DNA of 22,419 bases. Source: a virus. Below are positions 19,533-22,419 of this stretch, one piece after another (within the stretch, counting starts at the first letter, position 1; every line of letters begins with the position of its first letter). The notes below the pieces were generated by a model that had not been told where the DNA came from, did not search any database, and saw nothing but the letters and a program-made list of their open reading frames with translations. The DNA is taken from the IMG/VR virus record IMGVR_UViG_3300031839_001544, positions 1 to 22,419 of that record; one strand, given 5' to 3'. The translations under genes were made by a program, and so were the position numbers.

Positions 19533-20264
19533 ATGATCCAGGTCACCTTCAAGGGTTTGCGCGAAAGGCTGCAGACCCTTGACCGGCTTGAACGCGAACA
19601 GCTGCCGTTCGCTGCTGCTCTGGCGCTTACCACCACCGCCCAGGATGTTAAGGCGGCCTTGGTTGAAGAGATGGCCTCGGTATTCGATCGGCCCACACGA
19701 TTCACCCTGAATAGCCTGTTTGTTGAGCCTGCAACCAAGGACAACATCAAGGCCAGGGTATGGATGAAGGACACACTGCCTGGTGGCGGTGGCAGGCCAG
19801 CAACTGAATGGCTAGCCCCACAGATATTCGGGGGCGGTCGTGATCAGAAGGCCAGCGAGAAGCGCTTGAGCGATAAGGGTGTTCTGCCTGCAGGTAAGTA
19901 CATCGTGCCAGCCAAGGGCCTGAAGCTGGATGCATACGGCAACATCAGCCGAGGCACCATGAATAAGATCCTGTCTGGCCTTGGTGCTCAGCAGGACAAA
20001 CTGGCCAATAGCACTACCAGCCGGCGAAGCGCTGGCAACCTGAAGCGCTACTTCATCATGAAGAAGGGCAGTCGTCCTATCGGCATAGCCGAGCGCACAG
20101 GCAAGGGTAAGGCAGGTGTACGCATGGTCGTGGCATTTGCCAGCCGCCCTCAGTACAGCAAGCGCTTCGACTTCTTCGAGGTAGCAGAGCGCGTTGCAGA
20201 TGATCGCTTACCAATCAGGTTCGAGCTGGCCCTGGCCCGCGCGCTGGGCACGCGTGGCCGGTGA
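19533..20264 (+). CDS. Phage structural/morphogenesis protein, possibly gpZ-like
   Basis: About 243 residues starting at ATG 19533, 4 nt after the holin stop. The start (VTFKGLRERLQTLDRLEREQ, then LALTTTAQDVKAALVEEM) resembles the beginning of minor tail protein Z and related tail/virion assembly proteins. The centre is rich in Gly and Lys (PGGGGRPATEWLAPQIFGGG). The C-terminus is basic. The pattern FTLNSLFVEPATKDNIKARVW recurs in pseudomonad phage hypotheticals. Its place between holin and cos is unusual for a tail gene, so the assignment is tentative. Confidence 0.65.
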   Translation: MIQVTFKGLRERLQTLDRLEREQLPFAAALALTTTAQDVKAALVEEMASVFDRPTRFTLNSLFVEPATKDNIKARVWMKDTLPGGGGRPATEWLAPQIFGGGRDQKASEKRLSDKGVLPAGKYIVPAKGLKLDAYGNISRGTMNKILSGLGAQQDKLANSTTSRRSAGNLKRYFIMKKGSRPIGIAERTGKGKAGVRMVVAFASRPQYSKRFDFFEVAERVADDRLPIRFELALARALGTRGR

Positions 20265-20400
20265 CCCATTGGTGCGCCCTCATGGGGCGGCTTTGGGTCC
20301 TCCCGAGGGGGTGGCCCCTTGCGGGTAATTCGGACCCCGACCTTTCGCTTCATATGAACTTTTTCCAGGGCAGCCGCTTCCGGTTCCGCTTGGGGTAATC
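20265..20400. other. cos-like packaging region
   Basis: This gap directly precedes the Nu1-like gene, as in lambda. It contains CCCCGACC (20335-20342) followed by TTTCGCTTCATATGAACTTT (20343-20362), TTCC and CGCTTCCGGTTCC. This closely follows the layout of lambda cosN to cosB (CGACCT, TTTCGCTAT, TATGAAAATTTTCCGG, GGCGTTTCCG). Inverted GGGTCC/GGACCC repeats flank the left part (20296-20301 and 20331-20336). The exact nick sites cannot be fixed by eye. Confidence 0.65.
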
Positions 20401-20928
20401 ATGGCAACGCAAGTCGAGGTAGCGGCGCACATCGATCTGAGTGATCGACAAGTACGCAGCCTGCTTACAGATGGCGTATTGCCTGGCTCTAAGGGTTCAG
20501 GTGGTCTTGATCTTGACGCCTGCCGATTGGCGTACATCCGATATTTACGCGGCTTGAACAACGGCCAAGTTCGGCCGGAAGTGCCTGTTGGCTTTGAGGG
20601 CATCGACCCGAACGTCGAGGCCAAGCTCTCACAAGAGCGCTTGAGGCTCACTGCCGCCCAGGCGGAAGGCCAAGAACTGAAGAACGAGGTCACGAAGCGC
20701 AAGTCGGTACCTACTGATTTTGCCGTGTTCGTGCTCTCCCGTTTGGCTGCTGAAATCGGCTCGATTCTCGACACACTGCCGCTCACCCTGAAGCGCAAGC
20801 ACCCCGATTTGGAAGTGCGCCACATTGAATCCGTCCAGCGAGAGTTGGCCAAGGCTCGCAACAGGTCGGCGACCTTGGATGACCGCCTACCCGGATTACT
20901 GAATGAGTATCTCGACGCCACAGATTGA
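20401..20928 (+). CDS. Terminase small subunit (Nu1-like)
   Basis: A 175-residue DNA-recognition subunit of the packaging motor. The N-terminal winged helix is EVAAHIDLSDRQVRSLLTDG, then LPGSKGSGGLDLDACRLAYI. A central helix (KLSQERLRLTAAQAEGQELK) probably forms the dimer/coiled part, and the C-terminus would contact the large subunit. ATG at 20401 has GGGG upstream. The cos-like region lies immediately before it. The large-subunit gene starts 26 nt before its stop. Confidence 0.85.
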   Translation: MATQVEVAAHIDLSDRQVRSLLTDGVLPGSKGSGGLDLDACRLAYIRYLRGLNNGQVRPEVPVGFEGIDPNVEAKLSQERLRLTAAQAEGQELKNEVTKRKSVPTDFAVFVLSRLAAEIGSILDTLPLTLKRKHPDLEVRHIESVQRELAKARNRSATLDDRLPGLLNEYLDATD

Positions 20929-22419
20929 AGAGCTGCAGACAGCTGTTCGACATGGCCTAGTGCCGCTCATGCGTCCGGTACCACAGACGCCCGTTGAATG
21001 GGCTGACGAAAACTTCTACCTGTCGAGCGAATCCAGCTACCAAGAAGGCCGCTGGGAAACGCTGCCTTTTCAGGTGGCCATGCTCAACGCCATGGGCAAC
21101 GACGAGATCCGCACGGTTAACGTGATCAAGTCCGCCCGGGTCGGTTATTCCAAGATGCTGATTGCCGCCTCGGCGTATCAGATCGAACACAAGCGCCGCA
21201 ACATCCTGATCCTGCTGCCGACTGATGGCGCTGCTCAGGGCTTCATGAAGTCTCAAGTCGAGACCATGATCAGGGACGTGCCAAGCGTTTACGACCTGGC
21301 CCCCTGGTACGGCAAGAAGCACCGCGACAACACGCTAGACACCAAGCGCTTCAGCCACTCCAAGCAGCTCTGGTGCCTGGGTGGTGCTGCCGCGAAGAAC
21401 TACCGCGAGAAGTCGGTAGACACGATTATTTATGACGAGCTGGCCGCCTTTGAGCCGGACGTTGAAAAAGAAGGTTCGCCAACCTTCCTCGGTGACAAGC
21501 GGATTGAAGGCTCGACCTTCCCCAAGTCCATCCGAGGCAGCACGCCGAAGATCAAAGGCACCTGCCAGATCGAGGCCGCGGCCAGCGAATCACCGCACCT
21601 GCTGCGCCTCAACGTGCCATGCCCGCACTGTGCGGGTGAGCAGCACCTGAAATGGGGCGGCAAGGATTGCGCCTACGGCATCAAGTGGGACCCGGACAAA
21701 CCGCAAACCGCCTGGTACGTGTGCGAGCACAACGGCTGCGTTATCCAGCAGCACGAAATGCAAGAGCAGCACGCCAAAGGCCGCTGGATATGCGAGCGCA
21801 CCAGCATCTGGACGCAGGACGGCATTGATTACTTCGACGAAGAAAGCCAGCCGATCCCGACGCCCGAGTCGCTGACCTTCCATGTGTGGACGGCCTACAG
21901 CCCATTCACAACCTGGGGGCGGATCGTCCTCGACTTCTACAAAGCCAAGGGCGACATCAGCAAGCTCAAGACCTTTACCAACACCACGCTGGGCGAAACC
22001 TGGGAAGAAGACCAAGGCGAGAAAGTGGAGTGGGAAACCCTCTACGGTCGCCGCGAGGTTTATCCGCAGGTGCCAGCACGCGGCCTTGTGCTGATGGGGG
22101 GCATTGATACGCAGGATGACCGCTACGAAGCCCGCGTATGGGCCATCGGCCGGGGTGAAGAAAAGTGGTTGGTGGATCGCTGGATACTCAACGGCGACCC
22201 CGCAAGCGAAGAGCTACGCCGCAAGGTCGGCATAAAGCTCGCGCAGCTTTATGAACGCGCAGACGGCATCAAAATGAAAGTGGAGCGGTGGTGCTGGGAC
22301 TCCGGCGGCCACTACACCGATGAGGTCTACGCCGAAAGCCGCAAGCACGGCGTGACGTGGGTGATCCCAATTAAGGGTGCCAACGTATACGGCAAGCCCA
22401 TCGCCAACTTCCCGCGCAC
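20903..22419 (+). CDS. Terminase large subunit (lambda gpA-like), cut by window edge
   Basis: At least 505 residues of the ATPase/nuclease that cuts cos and packs DNA; the gene runs off the right edge (lambda gpA is 641 residues). The start MSISTPQIEELQTAVRHG, then RPVPQTPVEWADENFYL, closely follows lambda gpA. The Walker A-like KSARVGYSK begins at Lys76, and the Walker B-type IIYDELAAFE has Asp178-Glu179, both at the positions known in lambda. A Cys cluster CPHCAG...CEHNGC, possibly metal-binding, follows. The later GIDTQDDRYEARVWAIG and CWDSGG are in the nuclease part. ATG 20903 overlaps the small-subunit gene. Confidence 0.95.
   Translation, partial: MSISTPQIEELQTAVRHGLVPLMRPVPQTPVEWADENFYLSSESSYQEGRWETLPFQVAMLNAMGNDEIRTVNVIKSARVGYSKMLIAASAYQIEHKRRNILILLPTDGAAQGFMKSQVETMIRDVPSVYDLAPWYGKKHRDNTLDTKRFSHSKQLWCLGGAAAKNYREKSVDTIIYDELAAFEPDVEKEGSPTFLGDKRIEGSTFPKSIRGSTPKIKGTCQIEAAASESPHLLRLNVPCPHCAGEQHLKWGGKDCAYGIKWDPDKPQTAWYVCEHNGCVIQQHEMQEQHAKGRWICERTSIWTQDGIDYFDEESQPIPTPESLTFHVWTAYSPFTTWGRIVLDFYKAKGDISKLKTFTNTTLGETWEEDQGEKVEWETLYGRREVYPQVPARGLVLMGGIDTQDDRYEARVWAIGRGEEKWLVDRWILNGDPASEELRRKVGIKLAQLYERADGIKMKVERWCWDSGGHYTDEVYAESRKHGVTWVIPIKGANVYGKPIANFPR

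Noticed and set aside
20280-20921. 213-codon minus-strand frame opposite terminase small subunit
   Set aside because: Antisense to the Nu1-like gene and the cos-like region; Ser/Arg-rich shadow translation.
1-22419. tRNA genes, CRISPR arrays and insertion sequences
   Set aside because: None seen by eye: no cloverleaf with GTTCRANNC arm, no regularly spaced direct repeats, no transposase motif. A tRNA scan or repeat search could still find something missed.

Overview
The window is most of the early half, plus the start of the packaging genes, of a lambda-like temperate phage or prophage. The host is probably a Pseudomonas or close relative. This rests on GC-rich DNA, Pseudomonas-type early proteins (a CP76-type CII, a short Q, the Lar and DUF4224 families) and strongly lambda-like packaging genes. 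The gene order is that of an integrated lambdoid prophage read from the integrase end: int, leftward accessory operon, immunity region, cro, cII, replication genes, nin-like region, Q, late promoter, holin, cos, terminase. Both ends are cut: the integrase loses its last residues at position 1 and the terminase large subunit runs off the right edge. No attachment core is visible.

Positions 1-9990 (minus strand) hold the leftward operon. From its promoter it reads: a secreted TAXI-type solute-binding protein with a small two-helix membrane protein, then about 16 small, mostly unrecognised genes. Many overlap by ATGA or GTGA. They include several Cys-rich proteins, a DUF4406 protein and a Lar-like protein. 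A DUF4224 protein and the main tyrosine integrase come last. I place its promoter (PL) at 9992-10020. It is overlapped by two repressor operators and followed by a boxA-like element and GNRA-loop hairpins, which resembles a nut site.

Positions 10052-12870 are the immunity region. A leftward operon from the repressor promoter carries a short CI-type repressor without a visible S24 protease domain, a nucleotidyltransferase-fold protein (DUF6932-like), and a coiled-coil protein with a possible OB-like end. The last two sit where lambda keeps rexAB and are the best candidate for an undescribed lysogen-expressed defence or exclusion system. Next comes a toxin-antitoxin-like pair (DUF4258 plus an HTH protein) with its own promoter, operator and terminator. 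Palindromic operators of form ATCAAC-N5-GTTGAT occur at both PL and PR, so one repressor probably controls both arms.

Positions 12877-19041 (plus strand) are the rightward early operon: Cro, CII, a Rha/antirepressor-like protein, a replication protein with a DnaT-like end, a P-like helicase loader, DUF551, a dATP/dGTP diphosphohydrolase-type protein, a second complete tyrosine recombinase, a VRR-NUC nuclease, a zinc-ribbon protein and antiterminator Q.

Positions 19038-22419 hold the late promoter with tandem terminators (the expected target of Q), a lambda-family holin, a possible gpZ-like morphogenesis protein, a cos-like region, and terminase small (Nu1-like) and large (gpA-like) subunits. 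No endolysin lies between holin and cos.
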